Shown piece by piece: positions 36,001 through 47,439 of a stretch of DNA of 64,000 nucleotides (positions are counted from its first letter, which is position 1; every line of letters begins with the position of its first letter). The notes beneath the pieces are model-generated. The model saw only the letters and a program-made list of their open reading frames with translations. It did not search any database and was not told the origin of the DNA. This stretch comes from Eucriotettix oculatus (lineage: Eukaryota; Arthropoda; Insecta; Orthoptera; Tetrigidae). The stretch is from assembly GCA_034510155.1 (NCBI GenBank), contig CM067379.1, positions 26,579,145 to 26,643,144 on the forward strand, written 5' to 3'. Both the position numbers and the translations under genes were made by a program.

Positions 36001-39000
36001 AGGGAGGATTCGTTGCAAGAAAGGTCCCGTGGGATTTCCGGATCTGAACATGGTGTTGACGGCCTCCAGGAGATTCTTGAGGCGGACGTCTTTACTGTCG
36101 AATCGATTTCCAGCTAACACGGCCCACAGGACGTTCACCAGACGAAGACTGAATATGGTTGTCGCCTACCAGAACAGTATAAAAATAAGCTACGGAGAAA
36201 CATATAAGATAAACAATATTTTAAATGTTCATTAAATACAAGTTCAAATTAATTCTTCCATAGCGAAACAAGTTTCCTTACGGTACCTTAGTCTTCTCAA
36301 AGACAACCATTTCTTCCTATTTTGCAACCTCTTGACTTTCATAATGCCAGTAACCTCCTATACATCACTCCGATCCGCCACAATTTTAGTTCTATTGTTT
36401 TTTAATATTCGGGAGTCCAATTCGAAATTTTAATTACATATCTTTGTATTTAATAATGTGTAAGATTGTCACAAGCAATGCAGTATGAAATCTTCATCTG
36501 GTTTGGAATAATTTTGGATCTGAATCAACTTCTAGTACCCAGTTGTGTCAATTAAGAAAAAAATAATAATGTGCGTTTTGTAAAACATGGTGTGCCTCAG
36601 GGTTCAATGCTTAGCCCTTTCTTATTTATTATATCTTTAATAATTTTGTTTACAGTACTCCCATTGAAGCTAGATCAATCATATGCACATGACACTACAT
36701 TTACCCCTTCTTTCAAAGGAATGGGCTTCCAGCAATGTTTTAATATTAAATTAATATTTTTAAAGCATCTTCCACTCAGACAATATGTCGGACATTTTCC
36801 TTTCAATGTTATTAAAATTTTTAAATAATTGGAAGATTAAGTTTTAATAAATTATAACTCAAAACGTACAAAAAAATAAAGAATTTTTGAAACACCTTGA
36901 AATTTCTACTAAGTCACTTATGCCTAAGACCAATTCTCAGACAAACCAACTTTTTATATCATTCCTACAACGGTTGGTCCTCACGTTTGGGACTTGCTCA
37001 GGAAAATTTCTTCAGGATTTAAATTTGAAAGTATCTAGATAAACATTAATGAAGGCCAAAAAAAATACATCCATAAACATAAAATTGGGTCTAGACTCAT
37101 TTCGGTTGGATGCAGCACACAAAAGTTTTATATATTCGGACATCTAGCCTCGTTTAGTTATTGATTTAATAACATGCTTCTAAGTTTAATATCCTGATGT
37201 CTCAAGTCTGAGGACGAACCGTTGTAAGGATTGAATAAAAACTAAGTTTGTCTACGAATTGGACGTTCAATTCTATTCTTTTTCTATAATACTGTTTCGC
37301 AAAATAAATTAAAAATTCAGAGCTATGAAAATAAATATTTCTGTCTCTGACTATAATTGAAGTTCTCCCGCGTTAATAAAAATGTAACGTGTACAAATTA
37401 TCGATGATGCCTCTGGTAGCTTTCAGTATCACGAAAACGTTCTCCGAATTTTTGTATTGATTATGTCAATTAATTTTGTCAGCATTTTTCTTACTTCTTT
37501 GTCTAATTAATTTCCCGTGCGACTACTGTCAATTGTCCATAAGAATATGTCCACTACTTGCCTGTAATCTTTTATCTCTTATGTCCTCGACTAAGTCGTC
37601 CACTTCTTCCAGAATTAGTCCCTCCATGCTTTTCTTTCCGAAGCCAAAATCTCGGAGGTGCCGTAGGGTGAATCGCCTTTGATTAACCCAGAATGGTCCG
37701 TCCGAAAAGAGAACCCCTAAAATCAAGCTGTGAGTGGATTAATCTATTACATCAATTTTTTTAGTTCAAATAAGTAAACGAGACAAACTGAACCGTGCAA
37801 GCGTCACTAGATACTATTAAAATAGAAGAGAGGAATTATCAGAGGGGAATAACTCCGGTACTCTGCTGCTTGTCCAGTTAACACAGTTCAGGTTCTTCAA
37901 ACTGAAAATACCTTGCTTGAAATGAGGCATTAAATTTGAATAAACAGAACATGGTATTTAACTGGCATTTACTGAGGGCAACTTATTTATATACTATAAA
38001 TCAGCTCTTTGATTTCATATAGAATTAAATTAAAGGCATAATCACAAACAAAACTAAGTTTCTTCAGTGACAAACCAGTTTTCATTGTGTAGTTTTTCCT
38101 TCTTTTTGGATAAAGTTATATTTTGTCATGTTGATCATAAATATATTTCAAAGTTTGTCTTTAGCGTTTTTGTAAACATTTATTAAAATATTAGTAGGTC
38201 AGACAATTCTTAACTTTATTTAAATTATTTAATAAATATTGGCGTTAAGGATGTAAATAATTTATTTCCGAAGTTAGAGTGAGTGAATGGTTGGAATTGA
38301 TGATTTCTTCAAAGATATTTATGATAAGAAAACTATTAAAAAATTCAGTAGCATTTAAATTATTTCTAATATTGCCAACATGAGGAGATGACAACAAAAA
38401 TCTCCTGAATTTTGTTGGGATTAATAAATAACGGAAACTTTTTACCTCTAGTGTTAGATTTTCCTGTTAAAATACATATTTGATTTGTTCCCTTTCCATA
38501 ACAAATTTGAATCATATTAAATTTTTAATACTTTTGTTAATCATGAATCTTTTCCGACAATTCATCAGCTGAAATTATTCACTCTAAATTTAGAAATAAA
38601 ATATTTTCAATCTTACCGTCTATGTTGAAGAAATGATGTAAATAATCTTGAAATTTAACTGAATAAAATTTGAATATTTTAAGTAATGTTTAAAAATTAC
38701 ATAGAAGAATTTTAAAGAATGTTTATGATGAACGTGACAAAGTATCTCAGGAAAAAGCTTTATTACCTTATTCAAAACGGAAAAGAACTACACAATTCAA
38801 TAAGAACTCAATGATAATTGGTTTGCGAATCTCACTGAAAAAATAACGTTGTTTGTCTGATCGATAATTTCATTCTATTCCATTCTTTTGGCGGTTCGAC
38901 AGACGCTAATTGACATATAATTCAGTTTCGATTGAGTCGGAGGAACTGACCAAAGGCTTTTTGTTCAATCTGCAGTCCGATTTTCCTAGCGGATAAGACG

Positions 39001-39619
39001 TAAACTTATAGTGTGAAGCGAACGTGGAAATCGTAAAATGAACAACGTGGATAACAGACACAGATAATATGAAATTTTTTGGAAATAAGCGGTACACCAA
39101 AAAAGGAATTTGTTTGTGTGCAGTGGGATCAGAAGAGAGAATGAATCAAATGAAATTCTATCTTTGGAAGATTTTCCCCTACCCTCGATAAATAAATAAA
39201 ATAAAAAAAACACTGACCAATGCGCTTGTTGAATGTTCTCTCCCTGAAACGTGCCGTGTCTGGTCGACTTTGGAACTCGTCTCGTCGAAGGACTTCGAAC
39301 ACAGTGCTGGGTTCGACGACGGCAATCGCCTTGAAAGATGGCCCCAGGAGCAGACCAATAACAGGACCGTAACTGTCCCTCCACTTCTCCATAGTCAGGT
39401 GGGCCAACTTCCGAGGCATTGACAAGGCGTGGCCGAGTACAGGAAGACGGGCTGGACCTGCCATTACAAAAATCAATTTTACTCTTCTCCTTTATTTATC
39501 AGCAAACTGTCTCTTTTTTTTAATATTAACAAACCTGGCGGATAATTAGGAGGTTTCATGTACCACCAGCTCTTGACAAGGTACAGACAACCGGCCAGAA
39601 ACAGTAATGCCAAAAACAT
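33021..39619 (-). CDS. Cytochrome P450, CYP2 clan (P450-B)
   Basis: Tandem paralogue of P450-A, placed upstream of it on the same strand. Coding exons, in order: 39619-39535, 39457-39218, 37716-37562, 36165-35920, 34365-34260, 34041-33861, 33786-33669, 33344-33021. Every exon length equals that of P450-A, again giving 484 residues. The N-terminal anchor (MFLALLFLAGCLYLV) is followed by KPPNYPPG. Helix C is W118-VNQ-R122. Helix I is the standard AGADT (291-295). Helix K is E348-VS-R351, then PERF (403-406) and FGLGKRVCLGE with Cys430. The intron between exons 3 and 4 (37561-36166) begins with GC (cag|gcaagt). Using that site gives the exact exon length of P450-A, whereas the nearby GT would not. 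The ATG sits straight after 'tttctttgcag', a strong acceptor. The substrate is unknown; microsomal oxidation of a lipophilic hormone or foreign compound is usual for the clan. Confidence 0.94.
34957..35115. mobile_element. Palindromic MITE-like element in P450-B intron 4
   Basis: Arms of about 70 bases (34957-35028 and 35046-35115) are inverted copies. 'tctacacttcaa' and 'atattcatcga' on the left have their reverse complements on the right. The spacer is about 17 bases. No coding sequence is present. The superfamily is not identifiable. Confidence 0.7.
36540..36840 (+). mobile_element. Jockey/CR1-like reverse transcriptase fragment
   Basis: The plus strand reads VKHGVPQGSMLSPFLFIISL, the classic 'GVPQGSxLGPxLFxIYI' motif, followed by 'TVLPLKL' and then AHDTTFT in place of ADDT. 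It is antisense within P450-B intron 3 and decayed. Confidence 0.75.
36945..37285. mobile_element. Head-to-head hammerhead-like pair in P450-B intron 3
   Basis: The minus copy (core 36969-37003) reads CCTGAGCA, stem GTCC/GGAC, then CAACCGTTG. The plus copy (core 37193-37232) reads CCTGATG, CTCA/TGAG, then GAACCGTTG. Both carry the same tail after the core: 'gttgta', 'ggat' or 'gaat', 'aaaaa', 'tttgtct' and 'gaattgg'. The inverted arms enclose about 190 bases. One or two core bases are mutated in each copy. Confidence 0.6.
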
Positions 39620-39864
39620 CTGCAAAGAAAAATATATTTATTTGGTCATCAATAAGTAAATTTTCAGATGTCGGAAAATGATTGTCATGAGTTTTAAATC
39701 AGCCCGCACAATAGCAAAATGCTAGCTGAATTTCAAAATAGATTGCGGTAATATGCTATTCATCATAAGTTAATTTTAATGCAGTATGGTTATTTATAAA
39801 ATATAGGAAAAGTATTTTAGTTCTACTAAAATGGCAAATATTCCATGTACTATTATAGGAAGAC

Positions 39865-40115
39865 GAAATAGTGTTGTCCTTCCTTGGCTCTGCAGCCCAT
39901 TGATGACCTTGGCCTACCGAGTCGAGTGCGAACTGTCGTCTTACATCACACATTCGAAATTTGGAGAGATAGGTGGGCAGCGTATCGATTCTCGAGCAGT
40001 CTCAATCCCAGTCTCTGTGACCATGACGGCATAAGCATCCAAGCCCATGCCAGGATTGGAACCCAGGACCTCTGTGTTGTGAGGCAGTGACACTGGCCGC
40101 TAAACCACAGGAGGT
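39865..40115 (-). mobile_element. tRNA-derived SINE
   Basis: Minus strand: 'tgtggtttagcggccagtg' (A-box-like), then 'gggttccaatcctggcatgg' (B box), then 'gagaatcgatacgctgccc', 'tttcgaatg' and 'ggccaaggtcatcaatggg'. It is the best-preserved SINE copy here and lies in the probable 5'UTR intron of P450-B. Confidence 0.8.
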
Positions 40116-40691
40116 AGGCAGTGTAACGAATTAATGTTAATAAACTTTATATATGTTCTGACTTATAGGCTGTTTTAATATTTATTAATTCCATACAGTC
40201 ACATAATGTAGCTATTTCTCTCATTACACGTCCGCATAAGTAGAGTTTTAAGGAGATGAAACTGACTGTTACGGAAATAAGTTTTCAGGAAATTCTTATC
40301 TGTCTTATATGATGTGATTTAAATGTATCACCACAATCACTGAAAATTTTAATGACAGGATTCTTAGGACTTCATTCCTTCTTCTATCGGCAGAAAACAT
40401 GCTACATTAATTAGAACAACTATTTTAGAATTATGAATTATACAAATGGGCTTTTTATAATGTATAATTATAAACAAATTGTTGTAAAGTTTCAATCAAA
40501 CTGGTCTTTTTATTTGTAGATGACTATGACATGTGGCAGAATCTCCTTTATATAACGAAAAAAAGTTGTAATGAAAATTAAGAATATATAATTAGAGCTT
40601 TATTAAAAGTGAGACATTTAAAACCAGGTTTTTTAATTTCTGTACATGATTTGAAGTTTTCTGTCACGGGAAATTATTCGAATTCACATAC
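40116..40691. other. Probable 5'UTR intron of P450-B
   Basis: AT-rich with no feature beyond the SINE next to it. Confidence 0.4.
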
Positions 40692-40990
40692 CTCTCAACT
40701 CGGTGCAAAACAAGAGTTTGCAAGAGCGCCGATAAAGATTAATAGGAGACTGTGAAGACAATCGAGAGGAGATTAAGAGGTCTGGCAGAAGGCAAGTCAA
40801 GGAAAGTGCAGTGTTAGTTGATGGAAACAGCCGTAAGTAGCAGCGGCCAGCTTACTTACTGCGCAAATGGTTGAGGCTCCAGATAACCTCGTCCTCGAGT
40901 TCCCATCTACAGTTACGTACAAGGATGGTTCTCCCCTCTACCGCAAATCCCCACTACAAGTCCAATGAGTGAGTCATCCTTGCGGTGGTC
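40692..40990 (-). promoter_or_regulatory. Candidate 5'UTR exon or promoter of P450-B
   Basis: A GC-richer block upstream of P450-B ends on the minus strand in 'gagttgagag|gtatgt' (exon end 40692). A second strong donor, 'gca|gtaagtaag', lies near 40856, so alternative first exons are possible. This supplies the donor required by the acceptor next to the P450-B ATG. The transcription start was not located. Confidence 0.45.
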
Positions 40991-41269
40991 CTGTATCTAA
41001 AACAACCTGAAAGAATTCGACTGCCTCAAACTTAATCTAAGAAAATTCAAGCACAAATAATACTATACTACAATCAGAATTTATACTCTCTATCTCCACT
41101 CTAAGAAATAAGAATTAAATTCAATAACACATAATAAATATTTCCTTTAAAACTTTCACAATTTATCACAGAATGTTTGAAATTGACTTAAAGAAATTAT
41201 ATAAAAATAAAAAATAAAATTGTATATGAATATATATAAAATATGTAACTTACAATGAAAATCCCCAAC

Positions 41270-41555
41270 GAGGACATTCTAAACAAAATAGGGGAAACGT
41301 GAACAATATGGAAGATGTTGACTAGACAAGGGATAGATTAATAGGCCACGCTTTAAGACATGAGGGTCTTGTAAAATTAACATTAGAGGGAAGTGTGTGT
41401 CGTAAGAACAGAAGAGGGAGGACAAGGATGGAATACATTTAGGGAGGATGTAAGATGTACTAGTTATGAGGAAATGTAAAGGCTTGCGCAAGATATGTTA
41501 ACATGGAGGGTTGCTTCAGACCAGTCTTAGGACTGAATACCACAACAACAACAAG
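41270..41555 (+). mobile_element. RTE-like LINE 3' fragment
   Basis: 'ggatagattaataggccac', 'gacatgagggtcttgtaaaa', 'agaggga..gacaagg' and 'cttgcgcaagata' lead to the 3' end 'cttaggactgaataccacaa', followed by a CAA tail. Same family as 725-1505 and 26255-27080. Only about 285 bases remain. Confidence 0.8.
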
Positions 41556-43961
41556 AATATTACTTTAATTTATTTGAAATATAAATGCAATACAACATGC
41601 GTTCATAGACTTGTGTTCAAGTAACTTTAGTTTTATTATTTAAAGGAGTTTGAGTTAAATTCTATATTTATAAAAATGTAAGGTAAATATTTTGGAACAA
41701 AAATATATAATTAAAATAAAATTAGAACTTAAAATAGTATTTTTTAACATCTACAATACTTCCAACTGGTGCCCAATATATATTTAACATGCATTGTAAC
41801 AACAAACGTGACAAAAATAATCTGCCTTAAGTCAAAATTAAAAGATTGTCCACTGGAAGGACAATACAATACATGTTCAAAAAACACAAAGTCAAACACT
41901 CATTAACTGTTGGATAGTGTAAAAAAGGATTAAATTGGAACCAACTTGCATAAATCTGTCCATATCCAAACATTGCAATAGTTACAATATTTAGTTCTAA
42001 ATTAGCCAATTCCAGAATAATTATTAATGTATTAATAAAGAAAAGTAAGAAAATAATACTACATTGAGATTTAATTGAAGTATAACAAAATATTGAATTA
42101 AAGTAAACAGTTTGGACTAAAGAATAAATATTTTTTACAAAAATATGAATCCTCAATCTCACAAGCACAGATAATATCTTCATTGACACAACATAGTTAA
42201 AAGCATAGTTCAATAGTGAAGGGTCTGTTAAATTACAATTTGCAATGAGCACTCAATAAAATATAGTTTTTTATGCAATTTGGGTAGCATAATGTTATCT
42301 ACTGCACTATTAAAATAATATGTTAACTTTATAAAAATAATGCATTTTGAATCACTGAGAGTGTATTAACATACAAGTATAATTTGTATCAAAATAATCA
42401 TAAAAATGACTGTATAATATTGAATTAAGTAATGAACAAGCAAACCATTTAAAATATAGTAATAAATTATCACAAAAAGTGTCTGAATATAACAACTAAA
42501 ACTAATATGATGCATGAAAATCTGTTAAGTCTAGAATAGATCTTAAAATGTATAGTCATAAAATATTGTTAAAACTTTGGTAAAGCCTTCTTGTGCAGAA
42601 TTGATAATATCGTATTGTTAAAAATTGAAGTAGTATTGAAGTATGATTTATACAATTCTTCATTAATATAAAGCAATATGTAAAATTAAAATTCTAACAT
42701 GATAGAAAAAATTGGAGAGAATGAAATTGTTTGCATTTCACTGCACAGTTTTATCTGTACTATGTGAACATATTCTCCAGTCTTCATAAAATAATATGGA
42801 AAATTTATGCATTGCATAATTTTGAAATTATGGACTATCTGTTTTACTGAGGTCATTTATTGGGTTTGAACTAACATGTGAATAAACTGATAAGTAATAT
42901 CACTACATCTCTATAATCATTAACAATATTAAACTTACTTGACATCAAGAAATTAGCAAGTTAAGTGCATTACCATTCTGTTATGTCCTCCAGAAAATAT
43001 TTTCACTAACAACTTTTTATAAGCAATTGTAAATTGTGACTTTTCACCTTAACGGTCAATGGGCACAGTCCATGGCACAATTATTTCACTGTTGCAACTA
43101 TTTTTTAATTTAAATCTATGTATATGCAATCATTCAAGAAATTAAGGCCAGAAAAAAAATTAAATATGCATCTTTTTACATAAGTAAGTCCCAAAATTAA
43201 GTACAAAAAATTGTATCATATTTATGTCTTGAATTAATGTAGTGGTATTCTGAACCATAGAAAATATTTGTGTTTAATTTTTGTTGATTGTAATTTTAAT
43301 CCATCAATATTTGATATAATCACAAGAGATAAACATTTTATAAAAGGAACTAATCTTTAAGCATCTCACAAAATGTATCCATACTTTCAACAAACGTAAT
43401 AAAAATAACAATATTTAAGAAATTGCATTACTTTATTCAATAAAAAAGTAATTAAATCATAATTTTGCCTTTTATTCAAAGCATATTGAATGAAAAAAGA
43501 GTTTGAACTTGTAAAAAAACTATTTTTTAGGCAAGAGAAGATAATTAAAGCAGTGGAAATAATGTTCTTCAGGAAGCACCACCTTGAAAACACTTCTGCA
43601 ACAAGGCAGATCTTACATGATTCTAGAATTTATTAATCAACCTGTAACCATTCCAGTTCATTTCCATGCAATAGCATTCAATCAGTGCTGTGCAGATTAA
43701 GTATATAGTCACTAAGTGCCCAAGGTTCTGATTTCTTTTGTTTCATTAATTAACTTCACTTAATGTCTCATTTATTTATTTTATATATTTTCTTACATGT
43801 ATTGATATATTAATATTTTGACATGTTCTCAGGAGAGGTTTAATGGGTGCAAGAGAGAAAGAAATTAATTCAAAGTAAATTGAAGATTACATTTTTATAC
43901 AACAGGAATTTCTCTTTTCATGTATACAAAAACAGATAAGTAAAAAGACAAAAAATTGCAA
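41556..43961. other. AT-rich 3' flank of the LRR gene
   Basis: No supported gene. A 141-codon minus frame (41827-42252) is rich in Ile, Leu, Asn and Tyr, as expected from AT-rich DNA. Minus-strand AATAAA hexamers lie near 43628 and 43768, 190-330 bases past the LRR stop, and may end that transcript. Confidence 0.45.
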
Positions 43962-44924
43962 CTAGATAGAGGTACAGTTAAATTGCAGAAGATCTGTCCA
44001 GCTAGAGCCCGACAGTTCCGGAGGTTCTGCACACATTGGATCGTATAGAATTGTTATATTCCTCTCAGAACAACCTTCTACGAAATCTTTGATGGTACAG
44101 TCGCAGAACCACGGGTTGTTCCCAAGAGATATGATCATGTCTCGTGCACCGTCCAGCACTGAGATGTTAATAGTTGTCAATAAGTTGTACGTCAAGTCAA
44201 TCCACTCAAGCTTCTCGTTATTAGAAAACGTGAAATTTGATATTTCGTTTATTCGATTGAATTGCAAATTGAGCGTTTCCAAAAGAGGCAACGGAGCGAA
44301 CATCTGGTCATCTAGAGTTTGCAGGTTGTTGTAACCAACATCCAACAGAGTTATGTTACCGTTGTTCGCAAACAACCCTGAGGGAATCTCAGTCAATTGG
44401 TTCGACGTCAAGTAGACGAGTCTGAGTTTGGACATGGAGGCGAAAAAGACCTCAGGAAGGCTTTCCAGGCCTGTCCCTTGCATGTCGATGTGTTCCATAT
44501 TGGAATTTTGGGAGAACGTGTCCGGTGGCACCTGGACAAGGTGGTTCCAGCCCACGTTTACGTATGAAAGAAGCGGCAACTGGGAAAACAAGCCGACCTC
44601 GACGGTAGTCAGAAAGTTGACGCTGATATCCAATTCTTTGAGCTTTGGTGTGAACCTAAACGTGTCCGCGGCGACGCTTTGGATCTGGTTTCGTGGTAAG
44701 TAGAGGTACTCGAGTTCCGGTAGCGTCTGGAAGGAGCTGGAGTCCAAGGACGTGATGTTGTTCCCGGCGAGGTTCATCAGCGCCGTGGTGACGGGGAAGC
44801 AATCCGGCACGTCCAGTAAATTCGAGTACGTGCACATGGCGATGTAGCCATCATACTGGCAGACTTCACATTGGCCATGGACGTATCTCACCAGCAACAG
44901 AACAGTCACCACCTCAACTTTCAT
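43962..44924 (-). CDS. Secreted leucine-rich repeat protein
   Basis: A single-exon frame of 320 residues, clearly GC-richer than its flanks. Residues 1-17 (MKVEVVTVLLLVRYVHG) are a signal peptide. An LRRNT-like cysteine cap follows (CEVC, then C and DCFP). Next come nine repeats of about 24 residues on the LxxLxLxxNxL pattern (for example LEYLYLPRNQIQSV). The C-terminal cap is NNPWFCDCTIKDF with further cysteines, and the protein stops shortly after. There is no membrane segment or GPI signal, so secretion is likely. At least five N-glycosylation sites (NIT, NFT, NIS) are visible. The frame also opens three codons earlier, but that ATG spans 'gatgcag|gtt', a good acceptor; the second ATG gives a cleaner signal peptide, so I chose it. 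LRR proteins of this build bind other proteins, for example in adhesion, neural wiring or immunity; the partner is unknown. Confidence 0.9.
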   Translation of the reverse strand: MKVEVVTVLLLVRYVHGQCEVCQYDGYIAMCTYSNLLDVPDCFPVTTALMNLAGNNITSLDSSSFQTLPELEYLYLPRNQIQSVAADTFRFTPKLKELDISVNFLTTVEVGLFSQLPLLSYVNVGWNHLVQVPPDTFSQNSNMEHIDMQGTGLESLPEVFFASMSKLRLVYLTSNQLTEIPSGLFANNGNITLLDVGYNNLQTLDDQMFAPLPLLETLNLQFNRINEISNFTFSNNEKLEWIDLTYNLLTTINISVLDGARDMIISLGNNPWFCDCTIKDFVEGCSERNITILYDPMCAEPPELSGSSWTDLLQFNCTSI

Positions 44925-44929
44925 AACCT

Positions 44930-45454
44930 GCATCCAAAAAATAAGACGGTGTCTTGAGAAGAAAATGTTAAAACTTTTAAAACAGTGAGCTTCTCAGATC
45001 TTTGATAAAACGGGGGAGATGTCGCTCCTTATCATTGTCAATTCAGTCTCGTTTTTTTATCACCTTTAAAGGAAGAATCATGGGTTAACTGAGACCACTG
45101 ATTGATTTGAACGTTTCATCGTTATTTAAATAGTTATATTAGGTTCAAATATTATACATAAACTGAAGAGAAAAATAATTATTAGCGTTTTAACGATTAG
45201 ACTCTTGTTTACCCAACTCAAAGACTTTATATTTGTTTGATAAAAATCTAATGGAAAATGAACGGTCCTATATACACATCGAAGATTGAAAAATGCTAAT
45301 AACTATGGCAATGAGCTAAAACATGTGGATGTAAAATATATAGAACTTATTAAGTAGAACAAATGTAGCCCATTTGCTAACCTATATGAACTCAAAAATA
45401 GTAGCAGAAATTTTGAAAATATCATGTGATATTGATTTTGTGAGCAAAATAAAT
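44930..45454. other. Upstream region of the LRR gene
   Basis: Probably an intron in the 5' UTR, given the acceptor at 44928-44930. No first exon is identified. Confidence 0.4.
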
Positions 45455-45850
45455 TATTAGGACAGAGTTTTTTAATTAATTTAGTTACAATAAATAAATG
45501 ATATTGCTTCCAATTTTGAAGTATGAAGTTCACATTAATTTTTACAAAACATACTTCAAAATTGAAGGTATGTTTATTATTTTTTCATTTCCAGAAAACT
45601 TAATAATAAACAGGAAAACTTTAAAACTTACTGTTTCTTAATTAATTTTGTTAAAATAAATAAACGATGCTGCTTCCAATTTTGAAGTATGAAGTTGCAC
45701 ATTAATTTTGAAACTTTAAAACTGTAAGTAAACTTATTTTTTATTTTAATAAAACTAAATAAGAAACTTGAAAATAAATCTTTAAAACTTATTGATTCTT
45801 AATTAATTTTGTTAAAATAAATATATAATATTACTAACAGGACTAATGCT
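45455..45850 (+). repeat. Tandem repeat, about 165-base unit
   Basis: 'cttccaattttgaagtatga' occurs at 45508 and 45672 with the same flanks ('aattaattt.gtta..ataaataaa' before, 'cacattaatttt' after). A third partial unit starts near 45797. Within the first unit an inverted copy of 'acttcaaaattgaag' adds a small palindrome. Confidence 0.7.
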
Positions 45851-45959
45851 TCAAGATGATTAGTAATATTATTAAATTTTTTACTAAATTAATTAAGAAA
45901 TTGGAAATTTTAATAATTTATTTTTTAAATAAATGTGAAATTATAGTTTGTAATTTTTT

Positions 45960-46075
45960 GTACAATTTTTTAAAGTCATATCCTGAAGAAATTTTTCCTG
46001 ATGATGTCCCAAATGTGCGGAAGAAACGTTGTAAGAATGGAACAAATACTTAGTTTGTCTGTGAATTGGACGTAG
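45960..46075 (+). mobile_element. Hammerhead-bearing short retroelement end
   Basis: Reads 'atcctgaagaaattttt', then CCTGATGA, TGTCC...GGA and GAAACGTTGTAAG (core 45997-46034), then 'cttagtttgtctgtgaattgg' and ACGTA. Both core blocks are intact; one stem II pair is lost. The final ACGT could pair with ACGT after GAAA to form a stem III with a loop of about 40 bases, a hypothesis only. Confidence 0.6.
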
Positions 46076-46714
46076 TGATTTATGAATTGATGAAATGGTT
46101 ATTTAGCAAACTAAATCTTTAGTAATGGAGTGATAAGTACGCACTAGAGAAGAGTAGCCAGGTTAATGACCTGAACGGGAGGGAAACATTCAGCAGAAAA
46201 TTAATGTCAATAAATAAATAAAGTACGTACCAGAATGTTTATTAATTGCAATGTGTGCAGTTAGCGAATAAAACTTAATTCAATAGAAATCAGTTTCATT
46301 ATCAAGAGAGCGTGCAGACAGATATGGAGACAATCGGACAGAGATAACCTGGATCAGCCTGACGTGCGACAGAATAAATTGCATTTCCCGCGAAACACCT
46401 GTCACCTTCAGGGAATTAAACGCGCACGGAACTTATTGTTTCAGTCTTTGTGAGAGAGTTGAAATTAATGACATATGAACACAAGAACCCTGGCCACATA
46501 TCAAGTGGGAAATAGGCACTCCCGTTCTATCACCAAAAAGTTCTGGACCGAACTGGAAGGTTTTGCAATAGAGTTCATTGAACCAGTCAGTCTGCAGCCC
46601 CCATTTAATGATTACGGAAATACACTTCATGGTCACTTGGGAGAGAGATGAGACTAGCTTACACTCCTCTAAGTTTTATTTAAATTGCAACATAATTTTC
46701 TGACTTTAAAAATT
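46076..46714. other. Intergenic, no gene seen
   Basis: No supported frame or repeat. Confidence 0.45.
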
Positions 46715-46905
46715 TACAATAAATAAAAAGACGGCCAAAAAATCACTATTTATTCATAAAAGCGACGTTTCGTCTCCATTTTGAGACTTCCTCAGGCGTA
46801 AAATTTAGCAATACACCATATTTACTCATTGACTCCCTCAGCCGAAAAGATTATTGAATTTACATGTGAAGTATTTAGTGTCGTGCATGGAACCACAACT
46901 ACAAT
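46715..46905 (-). mobile_element. Hammerhead-bearing element, subfamily 2, copy 1
   Basis: Matches 51080-51265 over about 180 bases. Core on the minus strand (46762-46796): CTGAGGA, which fits CUGANGA, then a perfect 5-bp stem II (GTCTC/GAGAC, loop AAAATG), then GAAACGTCGC. This is the best-preserved ribozyme core in the window. Downstream comes 'ttttttggccgtc' and 'tttttatttattg', an end also seen near 47110, 55950 and 63400. Confidence 0.65.
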
Positions 46906-47104
46906 ATTAATACGGAGTTTTAACAAACGTCTAGATCGACCAATATAACAAGAATGACAGTGTTAAAAGTTAATCTGGCGTGTAACATTATCTTTGCCGG
47001 AATTACTTTTATCTTTAAAAATTTTAACAAACAGTAAGTTTGTCCTGTATTTGATTTTTATTGGGAAAACTGTAAAAATAAATTTGTTAGTGAGGAATTT
47101 AAAC

Positions 47105-47295
47105 GGTAAATAGAATGGCCAAAAGTCAGAAATGGAGTAATTTTATTTGAAAACGTTTCGTCTTCCAACTTTCGGGCCCCGAACATTGCAGCAGCAACAT
47201 GAAATTTGTGTCTTATTTTAATAAAAGAATTGAGGATGTCCCGAAACGAAATTCAATTATTCCATTTTCTTACTTTCGGCCTTTCTTTGTAATAA
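47105..47295. repeat. Related inverted repeat ends
   Basis: 'atggccaaaagtcagaaa', 'aacgtttcgtcttcc' (minus) and, facing it, 'gatgtcccgaaacg' with 'ttctactttcggcc'-like sequence (plus). It appears to be a head-to-head pair of the same family with the ribozyme core largely lost. Confidence 0.4.
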
Positions 47296-47439
47296 CAAGT
47301 CAGGTAAATTCAGATACTTTATTTATTAAAGCTAAATTATTAATTTAATATATAATCTTAATCAACATAACTTTTATATTAAATTCCAAAGGATTAAATT
47401 CAAGCAGAAAAATATTAACAATTTTGTCAACATTAAATT

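Noticed and set aside
41827..42252. 141-codon minus-strand open frame
   Set aside because: Rich in Ile, Leu, Asn and Tyr as AT-rich DNA predicts; no family, no codon bias, and a likely 3' flank of the LRR gene.
44925..44933. Upstream ATG of the LRR frame
   Set aside because: It straddles a good splice acceptor (gatgcag), and the next ATG gives a better signal peptide.
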